64,000 bases of DNA from NCBI RefSeq assembly GCF_002374315.1, contig NZ_NWUX01000013.1, forward strand, positions 1 through 64,000, given 5' to 3'. Under the pieces are notes generated by a model. It was given only the letters and a program-made list of their open reading frames with translations, was not told the origin of the DNA and did no database searches. Numbering within the stretch: position 1 is the stretch's first letter; every line of letters starts with the position of its first letter. Position numbers and translations under genes: made by a program. Shown one piece after another: positions 1 through 10,181 of this stretch. This DNA comes from Vreelandella nigrificans (GTDB taxonomy: Bacteria > Pseudomonadota > Gammaproteobacteria > Pseudomonadales > Halomonadaceae).

Positions 1-14
1 GTTTTCTTGGTCAT
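1..14 (-). CDS. Start of an unidentified gene leaving the window
   Basis: Only the first codons are inside the window, reading Met-Thr-Lys-Lys. The call rests on an ATG at 14-12 preceded on the minus strand by a perfect GGAGGT at 24-19, with a short 4-nt spacing. The gene would be divergent from the dehydrogenase at 156, and the 140 bp between would hold both promoters. Nothing can be said of function from four residues. Confidence 0.4.
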
Positions 15-155
15 GAACACCTCCAATGCCTCCAGTATGAGGCTTACCGGGGTGTCCGCTCCAATTAGACCAGTTCAGTGGTATGCAGCAGCGTCAGCGC
101 TTTATAGCGCTAGGGTTGCAGGATGGAAGAAGTGTTTCAGCCATAAGGAAATGTC

Positions 156-1157
156 ATGTCAGCGCCTGATACGGCTACTACTGCTACGGCTTTTTGGATA
201 ACTCGTCCCGCCTTTGGCGAGCTAAAGTGTGAAACATTAACGGCTCCAGGTGAGCACGAGGTGCTGGTTAATGCGCTTTATAGCGGCGTTAGCCGAGGCA
301 CAGAGTCGTTAGTATTTAATGCTCGAGTGCCTGAAAGCGAGTTTTTACGCATGCGTGCGCCCTACCAAGCAGGTGACTTTCCTGCCCCCATTAAGTATGG
401 CTACTGCAGCGTAGGGCGCGTAGTACAAGGCCCAGGTGAGCTTCTTCACAAAACAGTTTTTTGCCTTTACCCACACCAAGACCACTACGTGGTACCTGCT
501 GATGCGGTGTTGCCATTGCCTGAAAAGCTGCCCGCTGACCGCGCTGTGCTGGCGGCCAATATGGAAACCGCGATTAACGGTGTGTGGGATGCAAATCCCA
601 TGCTGGGCGAGCGGATTTGTGTTGTGGGGGCTGGGGTTGTCGGAGCGTTAGTCGCCTATTTATGCGCTCAGATTCCTGGCGTAGAGGTCTATTTAATCGA
701 TATTAACCCAGCCCGTGCGGCACTTGCTGCTCAGCTGGGTGTGGCTTTTTGTACGCCCGAGCAAGCTCCCACTGATCAAGACTGCGTGATTCATGCCAGC
801 GGCCATCCAGATGGCCTGCGCCTAGGGCTTGGGCTAGTGGGTAACGAAGGGCGCGTGATTGAAATGAGCTGGTTTGGCAAGGGGGATGTTGCTTTACCGT
901 TAGGTGGTGCTTTCCATTCCCAACGACTGACGCTTAGAGCTAGTCAGGTTGGGCAACTACCCGCGACTTTACAGCCCCGTTGGGATTATCGCCGCCGCTT
1001 AACCCTGGCTTTAAATTTACTCACCGATCAACGGCTGGATGCGCTGATTAGCGGTGAAAGTAATTTCGCTGATTTTCCTGCCATAGCACCGCAGCTATTT
1101 GGCCCTGACAGCACCGTACTTTGCCACCGCATTCGCTATCCACAAGCGTTTTTCTGA
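156..1157 (+). CDS. Medium-chain dehydrogenase/reductase, BchC-like
   Basis: A 333-residue oxidoreductase of the MDR (zinc-type alcohol dehydrogenase) superfamily, expected to act in the cytosol with NAD(P)H. The N-terminal GroES-like half carries SGVSRGTE at residues 43-50, a motif I associate with the BchC-like branch. The Rossmann half has GAGVVG at 158-163. The catalytic-zinc Cys and the structural four-Cys lobe of classic alcohol dehydrogenases are not visible, so it may be zinc-independent. The start has AAGGAA upstream. It is the first gene of a plus-strand run with the PTPS-like protein 14 bp downstream, so it probably reduces or oxidises a carbonyl on that pathway's intermediate. The substrate is unknown. 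Confidence 0.85.
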   Translation: MSAPDTATTATAFWITRPAFGELKCETLTAPGEHEVLVNALYSGVSRGTESLVFNARVPESEFLRMRAPYQAGDFPAPIKYGYCSVGRVVQGPGELLHKTVFCLYPHQDHYVVPADAVLPLPEKLPADRAVLAANMETAINGVWDANPMLGERICVVGAGVVGALVAYLCAQIPGVEVYLIDINPARAALAAQLGVAFCTPEQAPTDQDCVIHASGHPDGLRLGLGLVGNEGRVIEMSWFGKGDVALPLGGAFHSQRLTLRASQVGQLPATLQPRWDYRRRLTLALNLLTDQRLDALISGESNFADFPAIAPQLFGPDSTVLCHRIRYPQAFF

Positions 1158-1171
1158 TAACAGGAGTGTCT

Positions 1172-1566
1172 ATGTATCGTTTATGCGTCCGTGATCACTT
1201 TATGATCGCCCACAGCTTTAAAGGTGAAATTTTTGGCCCTGCCCAGCGTACTCATGGTGCCACCTATGTGGTTGATGTGGTGTTTCAGCGCCCTGAGTTG
1301 GATCAGGATGGACTCGTGATTGATATCGGCCTCGCTAGCGAAACAGTCAAAGAGGTGTTGGCGGGCTATAACTTCCAAAACCTGGATGAAGTGAGTGAGT
1401 TTAAGGGGCGTAACACCACAACGGAATTTATGGCAAAGGTGATTTTTGATCAACTGGCTGCTGCTATTAAAGCGGGTCGGATGGGGGTTACTGCCCAAGG
1501 GCTAACTCACATGGAGATCAAGCTGCATGAGTCCCACGTGGCATGGGCAAGCTACGAAGGCGCACT

Positions 1567-1570
<4 letters not shown>
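1172..1570 (+). CDS. Divergent 6-pyruvoyl-tetrahydropterin synthase / QueD family protein
   Basis: A 132-residue single-domain protein of the tunnelling-fold PTPS/QueD family, which normally acts on dihydroneopterin triphosphate. Family landmarks are the first zinc His (H14), the HG turn at 28-29, the Thr-Thr-Glu segment at 82-85 and the C-terminal Glu (E120) before a W-x-S-Y end. By eye alignment to E. coli QueD, three expected features are changed: the catalytic Cys position holds Ala24, the third zinc His (of HGH) is Ala30, and the Asp-His of the triad is replaced in the 66-70 segment. Family membership is good, but canonical QueD or PTPS activity is doubtful. The start at 1172 is chosen for AGGAG at 1162-1166. 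It overlaps the next gene by ATGA. Confidence 0.85.
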
Positions 1571-3579
<2,009 letters not shown>

Positions 3580-3582
3580 CCC

Positions 3583-5532
3583 ATGAAAGCTGGGCGCTAT
3601 TTACGCTACCCCTGGGTGCAGCGAGGGCTGGTTAGCTTAGGGTTGTTGGCGGCTGTAGCGCTCTGGGTAGAGCCAGGAGCAGTGATCGCCGAGGTGCAGC
3701 GCTTCTCTGCTGGCTGGTTAGTGCTTGCGCTGGCGATTAGCGTACTGCAGATAATGCTGAGCGCTTGGCGTTGGAAGTTTACGGCAGGGCTTGTTGATGT
3801 GCCGCTGCGCTACGGTTATGCCTTGCGGGAATACTACTTGGCACTGCTGGTTAATCAACTGTTACCGGGTGGTGTCTTGGGGGATGCCGGGCGTGCCTAT
3901 CGCCATGCAGGGCAAGTGGCCTCCAGGGGGAGCGCTTGGCGGGCAGTTGTGATTGAGCGCGCCTCAGGCCAAGTGGCTGTTGCGCTATTAACCTTAGCGG
4001 CCCTGTTGTCATCGCCTCTATGGCAAGCGGCGTTAGGCACGACGGTGCTGCTCTGTCTAGTGTTGGTTGTGCTGTTGTTAGTTGTCGTGGCGGGGAGTGG
4101 AGTTGTCTGGCATCGGCGTACTGCTCTTATTCAACTGCCTGCGTGGAGCATTGCTTTAGGGCGGGATATGCGACGTGGATTATTTCAGCGTCGTGTATGG
4201 CCTTGGCAACTGCTCTCATCGCTAGCCATTGTGTTTAGCTATGGGTTGGTGATGGTATGCGCCGCACGAGCCATTGGTATTGAACTTGCTGCGGTGAATA
4301 TTCTCGCGTTGGCACCGGTATTGTTGTTGGCGATGCTGGTGCCGCTATCGATAGCTGGCTGGGGGCTACGTGAAGGTGCTGCTGCGGGCATTTGGGTATT
4401 TGTTGGTTTGCCCTCCGCGCAAGGAGTAGCGGTTTCGCTGGCTTATGGGGTGATTGTTCTACTCTCTAGCTTGCCTGGTCTCTGGGTGGCGCTTGCCAAG
4501 CGCTCTAAGGCGACGCCGTCATCCTTGCTACCTCCTGATGCTTCCACGTCGGCTGCTCCCGCTTCCGACTCTTCAGGTACTGCCACGCAGTTGAACATCA
4601 AACAGCGTGTCCTCTCCACACCGGAAAGTACGCATCGCCGGGCGCAAGGCGCTCTCCAAGGTATCAATAGGCGTCATTTGCAGACCAGGCCTGCCGGAGC
4701 CAATCAGCAGTGGCGCGACCAGCAGGTGCAAGCGATCTACCGCGCCTGCTTCAATAAATTGCGACACAGTGATGCCACCCCCTTCCACCAGTATTCGAGT
4801 CAAGCCGCGTTCAGCCAGCAGCGTGATGACATCGTGCGGGTTGAACTGCCCATGAGTATTAAGTGGCAGCACGCAGTGCTCGGCAGTGCTTGGGGCGGTG
4901 TTAACGCTTGGTCCAGTGATATGCAGGGTAGGCGCAGTAGCAGAGGTAAACACCGACAGCTCGGCAGGAACCCTACCCCGTGGGTCAATAACAACCCGTA
5001 CAGGGTGCGTGCCGGAAACGTGACGTACGGTCAGTTGGGGGTTATCAGCGGCAGCAGTGCCCGCGCCGATTACCACTGCATCGGCCAGCGCCCGCAGGCG
5101 GTGCAAATGTACCAGGCTTTCAAAGCCGTTGATGTAGTGAGAGTGGCCGCTTTGCGTGGCAATGCGCCCATCAAGGCTTTGCCCCAACTGAGCAATGGTC
5201 CAGTGCGACTGGGCTGCCAGCGGTGTCATACAGTCCAGCAGGTCACGGGCGGCATCTGTCACCGTGATCTGGCTGTGCCACTTTTGTTTGCCGCTAAGGG
5301 TGATGCTAACGCTACTGGGCATACCCTGGCGTATAGCCGTCAGCCAACGCCACGCAGTAGCACAGTCAATCATGCTGCCCTCTGCATGCGCAGACGTTTT
5401 AACACCATTGGAGTCGGGCATAACGCTTCCACACAAACTGAATTACTTCATCATGCGGGGCCGTGTTGCCCAACGCAAGCGCACCTTGCCCATTACATAA
5501 GGCAACCTGGAGGCCTACATGTATCACATTGA
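3583..5532 (+). CDS. Flippase-like membrane protein (LPG synthase TM domain) with an overlong 3' reading frame
   Basis: The first ~310 residues are a multi-spanning membrane protein of the lysylphosphatidylglycerol-synthase transmembrane family (MprF N-terminal, AglD-like), with the typical LPGGVLGDAGRAYR segment near 93-106. This family is thought to move lipids or lipid-linked sugars across the inner membrane. Typical members are about 300-340 residues. Here the frame stays open to residue 649, but everything after about residue 310 is antisense to the reductase gene at 4573-5421 and is polar, Gln/Arg-rich and without family resemblance. The genuine protein probably ended near 4500-4570. 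Either the stop was lost or a frameshift (natural or sequencing) exists: an out-of-frame TAA lies at 4506. The start follows the fusion gene by 3 bp. Confidence 0.7.
   Translation: MKAGRYLRYPWVQRGLVSLGLLAAVALWVEPGAVIAEVQRFSAGWLVLALAISVLQIMLSAWRWKFTAGLVDVPLRYGYALREYYLALLVNQLLPGGVLGDAGRAYRHAGQVASRGSAWRAVVIERASGQVAVALLTLAALLSSPLWQAALGTTVLLCLVLVVLLLVVVAGSGVVWHRRTALIQLPAWSIALGRDMRRGLFQRRVWPWQLLSSLAIVFSYGLVMVCAARAIGIELAAVNILALAPVLLLAMLVPLSIAGWGLREGAAAGIWVFVGLPSAQGVAVSLAYGVIVLLSSLPGLWVALAKRSKATPSSLLPPDASTSAAPASDSSGTATQLNIKQRVLSTPESTHRRAQGALQGINRRHLQTRPAGANQQWRDQQVQAIYRACFNKLRHSDATPFHQYSSQAAFSQQRDDIVRVELPMSIKWQHAVLGSAWGGVNAWSSDMQGRRSSRGKHRQLGRNPTPWVNNNPYRVRAGNVTYGQLGVISGSSARADYHCIGQRPQAVQMYQAFKAVDVVRVAALRGNAPIKALPQLSNGPVRLGCQRCHTVQQVTGGICHRDLAVPLLFAAKGDANATGHTLAYSRQPTPRSSTVNHAALCMRRRFNTIGVGHNASTQTELLHHAGPCCPTQAHLAHYIRQPGGLHVSH
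4573..5421 (-). CDS. RibD C-terminal-type reductase (dihydrofolate-reductase fold)
   Basis: A 282-residue protein whose last ~200 residues match the RibD/RibG reductase domain: TIAQLGQSLDGRIA, the NADPH-binding GAGTAAADNPQLTVR and LVEGGG, then a VDRLHLLVAPLLIGSG end. In riboflavin synthesis this domain reduces the ribosyl group of the GTP cyclohydrolase II product to ribityl. The CMP/dCMP-deaminase domain of full RibD is absent; the first ~75 residues are unassigned. ATG at 5421 has GGAAG five bases upstream; a TTG at 5436 is weaker. The gene is divergent from the cyclohydrolase II gene at 5519, and the pairing with that enzyme supports a GTP-derived pyrimidine intermediate. Its 3' part is overlapped antisense by the membrane-protein frame. 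Confidence 0.85.
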   Translation of the reverse strand: MPDSNGVKTSAHAEGSMIDCATAWRWLTAIRQGMPSSVSITLSGKQKWHSQITVTDAARDLLDCMTPLAAQSHWTIAQLGQSLDGRIATQSGHSHYINGFESLVHLHRLRALADAVVIGAGTAAADNPQLTVRHVSGTHPVRVVIDPRGRVPAELSVFTSATAPTLHITGPSVNTAPSTAEHCVLPLNTHGQFNPHDVITLLAERGLTRILVEGGGITVSQFIEAGAVDRLHLLVAPLLIGSGRPGLQMTPIDTLESALRPAMRTFRCGEDTLFDVQLRGST

Positions 5533-6634
5533 ACGCGCTATCTTCGATATTCGTCGTGGTCTTCCGGTGGTACTACACACCGGCGATCAGCGCTTACTGG
5601 TGCAAGCGTTAGAAGGCTGTGCATCGGTTGATAACTTGGCTGAGTTATCCGGTTCGCGCCCAGCCTTGGTACTAACACGCCACCGGCTTGACGCCATGGG
5701 AGTAGCGCTAACAGCCGATGCGGCCTGTTTACCGTTAACAAAGCACTTTAGTGAAGCTGACCTACACCGTTTGGCGATATCCCGAGAGAACACACCACTC
5801 CCTCCTACACTGTTGGATGGGCTGCAGCCAGCAGGCGTTGGTGAGCGAGGCGCCGTGGCATTAATGCGCCGTGCACTATTAATTCCCGCTGCGTTGTGTG
5901 CCGAAATAAGTGAACCAGCAGCTGTGCGTATTGCTCAGCAACTGGCGAGTGGTGAATTGTTGGAGGTAAATGCCCAGGATGCAGAGAAGTGCTTAGCGGG
6001 CGCCCCCGGCATGTTGAAGCGGGTGAGTGAGGCACGTATTCCTTTGGAGAGTGCAGCAGAAAGCCGCTTTGTGCTGTTTCGTGAGCCAGATGGACTGCGT
6101 GAGCACGTAGCCGTCGTCATTGGACAGCTCGACAGCCTCCCTGGTGCAGTGCCACTGCGTATGCACTCAGCTTGTTTAACCGGCGATCTATTTGGCAGTT
6201 TGCGCTGTGATTGCGGAGAGCAGCTACGTAACGCCGTAGCCGATATTCAAGCCATGGGTGGTGGCGTACTGCTTTATTTAGCCCAGGAGGGGCGGGGTAT
6301 CGGCTTAGCCAACAAGTTGCGTGCTTATACCCTGCAAGATGATGGCTTGGACACCGTGGATGCTGACCAAGTGCTCGGTTTTGGCGATGATGAGCGGCAG
6401 TATGCGGTTGCGGTAGATATGCTTAATGCTTTGAATATCAATAAAGTACAGTTACTAACCAACAATCCACTGAAAATGGCAGCGTTACGTGAAGGTGGCA
6501 TTGAAGTAGTGTCCCGCCAGGCGTTGTATGGCAGTGTGACCGACCATAACCACCGTTATTTAAGCGCTAAAGCCAACCGAGCAGGGCACTTTTTGGATGA
6601 TGTGCTTGAAGGTCGTGGGCGGTCGCGCATTTAG
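5519..6634 (+). CDS. GTP cyclohydrolase II with a degenerate RibB-like N-terminal half
   Basis: A 371-residue protein. The C-terminal ~190 residues are a full GTP cyclohydrolase II: zinc ligands C219, C230 and C232 (C-x10-C-x-C), then QEGRGIGL, DTVDAD, DDERQY and LTNNPLK. It would open GTP to the diaminopyrimidine ribotide, releasing formate and pyrophosphate. The N-terminal ~190 residues start like DHBP synthase (AIFDIRRGLPVVL), but the acidic DDExREnE substrate loop is missing, so butanone-phosphate synthase activity is unlikely. GGAGG precedes the ATG. It overlaps the creatininase-family gene tail-to-tail by 4 bp. The context suggests a specialised paralog rather than the housekeeping RibA. 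Confidence 0.88.
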   Translation: MYHIERAIFDIRRGLPVVLHTGDQRLLVQALEGCASVDNLAELSGSRPALVLTRHRLDAMGVALTADAACLPLTKHFSEADLHRLAISRENTPLPPTLLDGLQPAGVGERGAVALMRRALLIPAALCAEISEPAAVRIAQQLASGELLEVNAQDAEKCLAGAPGMLKRVSEARIPLESAAESRFVLFREPDGLREHVAVVIGQLDSLPGAVPLRMHSACLTGDLFGSLRCDCGEQLRNAVADIQAMGGGVLLYLAQEGRGIGLANKLRAYTLQDDGLDTVDADQVLGFGDDERQYAVAVDMLNALNINKVQLLTNNPLKMAALREGGIEVVSRQALYGSVTDHNHRYLSAKANRAGHFLDDVLEGRGRSRI

Positions 6635-7410
6635 CGGCTGACTGACAGTGGTGGCAAGCGGGCTGTTTCGGCCACCACTTGGGCCAGCTGCGCAGCATAG
6701 TGCTTCACCAGCCGCTCACCTAGTGAGGCGCTGGCACCAGTAGCATCTCCTGAAACGCCCTGGGCACTTAAATCCTCCGCTAACCAAGCAAAAGCAGCGC
6801 TGCCTTCGGGGCTGACAAGTGTACCGTTCTCAGGCGCTGCCGGTGGCGTAGGTTGATAGCCATCCAGTGTGACCAGCGAGGGGGCTAAATAGTGCATCAT
6901 TGCGGTTTCTAGCAGCCCACCATGCAAGCCGTAGCGCAGCTCAGCCGCATCAATGGCGCCTTCAAGCGCGGGCAGCCGTGTATAAGTGGCTTTCACAACG
7001 CGCATGGCATAGCGCTGTCGAAGAGTTAGTGCTGCCAAATCCATCACCGCTTTATTGCCTCCGTGGCTGTTAATGAGCACCAGTTTTTTTATACCTGAGC
7101 GGGCAATACTTTCTCCGTAAGCTTCTAGCGTGGCGATGGCGAGTGGGGCAGGTAGACTGAGCGTTCCTGCAAAACCAGCATGTTCATCGCTAGCACCTAC
7201 GGCAATAGCTGGTAGGCAAAGCACATCAATGCTGGGGTTGATCATACTCAGCATAGCGGTCTGCAAGCCTTCTCCAATGATGAGATCTGTACCCAGCGGT
7301 AGGTGCGTACCGTGCTGCTCGATAGCACCGAGAGTAATGATTGCCACGGGGTCGCCGTGGGCGATAGCCGCCAGCCGGGGGGAGGTTAGGGTTTTCCAGT
7401 GATAAATCAT
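6631..7410 (-). CDS. Creatininase-family amidohydrolase
   Basis: A 259-residue metal-dependent amidohydrolase. The first metal block is GAIEQHGTHLPLGTD, giving E31, H33 and D42. NSHGGN and HGGLLETAMM follow and supply the remaining His and Glu ligands. The family includes creatininase, the mycofactocin protein MftE and archaeal ArfB, which deformylates the FAPy intermediate after a GTP cyclohydrolase. That precedent makes an acyl- or formyl-amide hydrolase on the same GTP-derived pyrimidine attractive, but this is inference. It is the last gene of a minus-strand run opgG-opgH-fkbM-creatininase, 18 bp after the FkbM gene, and no strong ribosome site is visible. Confidence 0.85.
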   Translation of the reverse strand: MIYHWKTLTSPRLAAIAHGDPVAIITLGAIEQHGTHLPLGTDLIIGEGLQTAMLSMINPSIDVLCLPAIAVGASDEHAGFAGTLSLPAPLAIATLEAYGESIARSGIKKLVLINSHGGNKAVMDLAALTLRQRYAMRVVKATYTRLPALEGAIDAAELRYGLHGGLLETAMMHYLAPSLVTLDGYQPTPPAAPENGTLVSPEGSAAFAWLAEDLSAQGVSGDATGASASLGERLVKHYAAQLAQVVAETARLPPLSVSR

Positions 7411-7428
7411 GTGTGATGTTACCCATGG

Positions 7429-8220
7429 TTAGAGATGCGAGTCGGGTGTGTTAAGCAAGTGGTGGTCGCTTCGGCAGGCGTAAATGTCCCCAGAAGCCAG
7501 CCCATCAGCGCCATCGCCCAGCCACTTAATGAGCGCTTCGGGTGATTGCCAATGTTTCCAGCGAAACCTGCGTTGTTCACCGGCAATGGCATTGAAGCGG
7601 TAGTCGCCTAGGCGTGATAGTTGTGCAACGCAAGCGTGGCTAACTTCTAACATGCCAGCGACAAACTCCACCGAAAGTGCGGCAACTGGATGGTTAAGTC
7701 CCATCAGCACTTCTGCTTCAAAGCCCTCAACGTCAATCTTAATAAAGCTAGGCTCACCGTAAGTGGCGATGAGTTGATCCAGTGTGGTGACTTCTACCCG
7801 TAATTGCTCTTCCCACTGTACTTGGCGAAAGCCAGGGTTACGTGCACCTATTCGGCTGCGCCACTCGCTGGCAAGGGTCGAGAGGGTAGGGTTAGCAACG
7901 CTAATAGCGATATCTGCAAAGCCGGGCTGTGGCCCAGCGGCTAACGGTAAAAGTGTGATGCCTGGGCGATTAAGCAGCCGTTTAAACCACTTGACCAGGG
8001 ATGGCTGTGGCTCTAACGCCACGACTCGGGCGCCCAATGCGTGAAAGGCTGCGCTGCGGTCACCTAAATGGGCCCCTATATCAAAGGCGACATCACCGGG
8101 TTGAATAAACGGGCGATATAAACGTTTCAGGCCCTGCTGTCGTCCTGGGCGCCAGTAGATAAATAGCGAACGTGTCATACCACTGGCACTGCGCAGTTGT
8201 TGCAAAAAAGCAGCAAGCAT
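7429..8220 (-). CDS. FkbM-family SAM methyltransferase
   Basis: A 263-residue class I methyltransferase of the FkbM type. SAM motif I is FDIGAHLGDRSAAFHALGA near residues 46-64, followed by ALEPQP and the FkbM signature FIKIDVEGFEAEVLMGL. FkbM enzymes typically O-methylate sugars or polyketides. The ATG shares bases with the OpgH stop (TAATG), so translation is coupled to the periplasmic-glucan synthase. It may methylate a glucan or the product of the adjacent pterin-like cluster; the sequence does not decide. Confidence 0.85.
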   Translation of the reverse strand: MLAAFLQQLRSASGMTRSLFIYWRPGRQQGLKRLYRPFIQPGDVAFDIGAHLGDRSAAFHALGARVVALEPQPSLVKWFKRLLNRPGITLLPLAAGPQPGFADIAISVANPTLSTLASEWRSRIGARNPGFRQVQWEEQLRVEVTTLDQLIATYGEPSFIKIDVEGFEAEVLMGLNHPVAALSVEFVAGMLEVSHACVAQLSRLGDYRFNAIAGEQRRFRWKHWQSPEALIKWLGDGADGLASGDIYACRSDHHLLNTPDSHL

Positions 8221-10181
8221 TAGTTAGGCTCCTTAGCCGATGGAGAGCCAGTTTTAGCGGGCTGGGAGGAGTACTGGCGAAATGACTGACATGGCATGTC
8301 GCCAGGTAGCTCGCCAGGCGGTGGTTTTAGTACGCTCTTATGACAGAGGCGCTCGCTAAGTGGCTGGTGGCTGAGGGCCGAAAAGTCTGTTAGGAGAGCT
8401 GGCCTTATTACAGTACTGGGTGTGCGGAGTAATCCTTCTTTATGACTAATCGCGCTGCCCCAGGTAGTGCTGCTGGTATATTTGACGATTGGCACTGCAG
8501 CGATGAGCCCTAACCAGGCAGGCGTGAGCCAGCCAAACGCGGAAGGTGAAAAAAGCACCAGCATGCCAGCCCAGGCAGCTCCGGCGAGGGTCATCCAGCC
8601 AGCGTGGTGCCAGCACTCTTGCCAGCTTAGCGAACGCTCGCCGCGGTGCTGAGTTTGCCAATCAATTGCTCGCCCTATGAGTACGTTCACGATAAAAAGG
8701 CTATGCCAGGCCATCATTAACGGGGCTATCAAAGCAGCAAATAGAATCTCTAACAGCGTGCTGGTAATAAGTCGCAGGCGCCCGCCAAAGCTGTGAGGGC
8801 ACTGCCAGCAGGCTAGTAAAAGGCTCAGTAGCTTGGGAGCTACCAGCATTCCCAACGTCACACTTAGCAGCCCAAGGGAGAGCGCATGAGGCAAGTAATG
8901 GCTAGGTTGAGAGTCTAGTGCCTGATACCCCACCAGGATACTGGTGCAGAGCAAAAGTCCTAGCCACACGAGTGATGAGAGAAAAGCGAAGGCACCCAAA
9001 AAGAAGTGCAAACGGCTAATCGGGTGAAATCCAGCGCCTGTCAGTAGCCGTAGATGCTGTAGGTTGCCCTGGAGCCAGCGGCGGTCGCGCTTAGCAAAGT
9101 CGAGTAGGTTGCTGGGCATTGCCTCAAAGCTATGATGGGATGCGCTAACGTAAGGGGGATGTGCTATGGAAGTGGTGGCTGCCGTATCCAGCAGTACTTG
9201 CCAGCCACCACGCTTAAGCAGCGCTGCCTCTACAAAATCATGGCTGAGCAGTTCGCCACCTAAAGGCGGCTTACCTGAAAGGGTGGGTAGACCGGCATGG
9301 GCCATAAAGGCACGGGTACGAATAATTGCATTATGCCCCCAATAGTTAGCGGCGTCGCCCTGCCAAAAGCTTTGTCCTGCCGCTAGCATCGGGCTATAAA
9401 GTGCTGATGCCAATTGGCTAAAACGACCAAATAGAGTGCGCTGTCCCACTGGCATCGGTACGGTTTGAATGAGGCCAACCCTTGGCTGGTGCTGCATACG
9501 GTTAATTAAGTGTAAAAGTGTTGTACCGCTCATCAAACTGTCGGCATCCAGCACCACTAGGAAGTCGTAACGACGGCCCCAGCGGCGGCAAAACTCAGCA
9601 ATATTGCCTGCTTTACGGCCATGATTATTTGGACGTCGGCGATAGTAAACATTTATCCGCCCTGAGAGGCGCTGCTGCAAGGCAGCCACGTGGTTGGCCT
9701 CTTCCTGCACTTGGGCCATATTCTGGGTGTCACTGAGAATAAATACCTCAATGTGGTTGCGGATAGCAGAAGCTGCTCCTAGGTTATCAGCCTTTTTTAG
9801 CAGCGAACGGCAAGTAGCTTCTAAACCGGCAATGGTGGGGACGGGGGGCTCTGCATAGATTGGCATAACCAGCGCTGTTCGGCTGGCTAGCTGATTAATA
9901 CTCGCGGGATATAGGGACTGGCGGCGTAGGCATAGCGGGTCACGGCGCAGGGCGCAGAGCGCAAAGCCACAGACAGCACCCCAGAAAGCTAGGGCGATCC
10001 AGCTAAAAGTGAGCGCAAATAACGTAAGCATCGCGACCTGCCAACCCAGAGGTAAGTGAGTTACCACCTGCGCCATGGCTGTGCAGCCTGCAATGCTGCT
10101 ACCCACTACCACCACCGCAAAAACAAGACGGCGGCACTGTAGCCAAGGTATGGAGTAAGTTCCCTCGCGGTTTTCAGGCAT
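8220..10181 (-). CDS. opgH: Periplasmic glucan glucosyltransferase OpgH (MdoH), short form
   Basis: A 653-residue inner-membrane family-2 glycosyltransferase that polymerises the beta-glucan backbone from UDP-glucose and passes it to the periplasm. Two N-terminal membrane segments (about residues 16-40 and 45-75) precede a cytosolic GT2 domain with VVLDADSLMSG and the processive motif KRDRRWLQGN, followed by several membrane segments. E. coli MdoH is about 847 residues, so both ends are reduced here. The start overlaps the end of opgG by 8 bp. These glucans rise at low osmolarity in enterobacteria; their role in a halophile is an open question. Confidence 0.92.
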   Translation of the reverse strand: MPENREGTYSIPWLQCRRLVFAVVVVGSSIAGCTAMAQVVTHLPLGWQVAMLTLFALTFSWIALAFWGAVCGFALCALRRDPLCLRRQSLYPASINQLASRTALVMPIYAEPPVPTIAGLEATCRSLLKKADNLGAASAIRNHIEVFILSDTQNMAQVQEEANHVAALQQRLSGRINVYYRRRPNNHGRKAGNIAEFCRRWGRRYDFLVVLDADSLMSGTTLLHLINRMQHQPRVGLIQTVPMPVGQRTLFGRFSQLASALYSPMLAAGQSFWQGDAANYWGHNAIIRTRAFMAHAGLPTLSGKPPLGGELLSHDFVEAALLKRGGWQVLLDTAATTSIAHPPYVSASHHSFEAMPSNLLDFAKRDRRWLQGNLQHLRLLTGAGFHPISRLHFFLGAFAFLSSLVWLGLLLCTSILVGYQALDSQPSHYLPHALSLGLLSVTLGMLVAPKLLSLLLACWQCPHSFGGRLRLITSTLLEILFAALIAPLMMAWHSLFIVNVLIGRAIDWQTQHRGERSLSWQECWHHAGWMTLAGAAWAGMLVLFSPSAFGWLTPAWLGLIAAVPIVKYTSSTTWGSAISHKEGLLRTPSTVIRPALLTDFSALSHQPLSERLCHKSVLKPPPGELPGDMPCQSFRQYSSQPAKTGSPSAKEPN

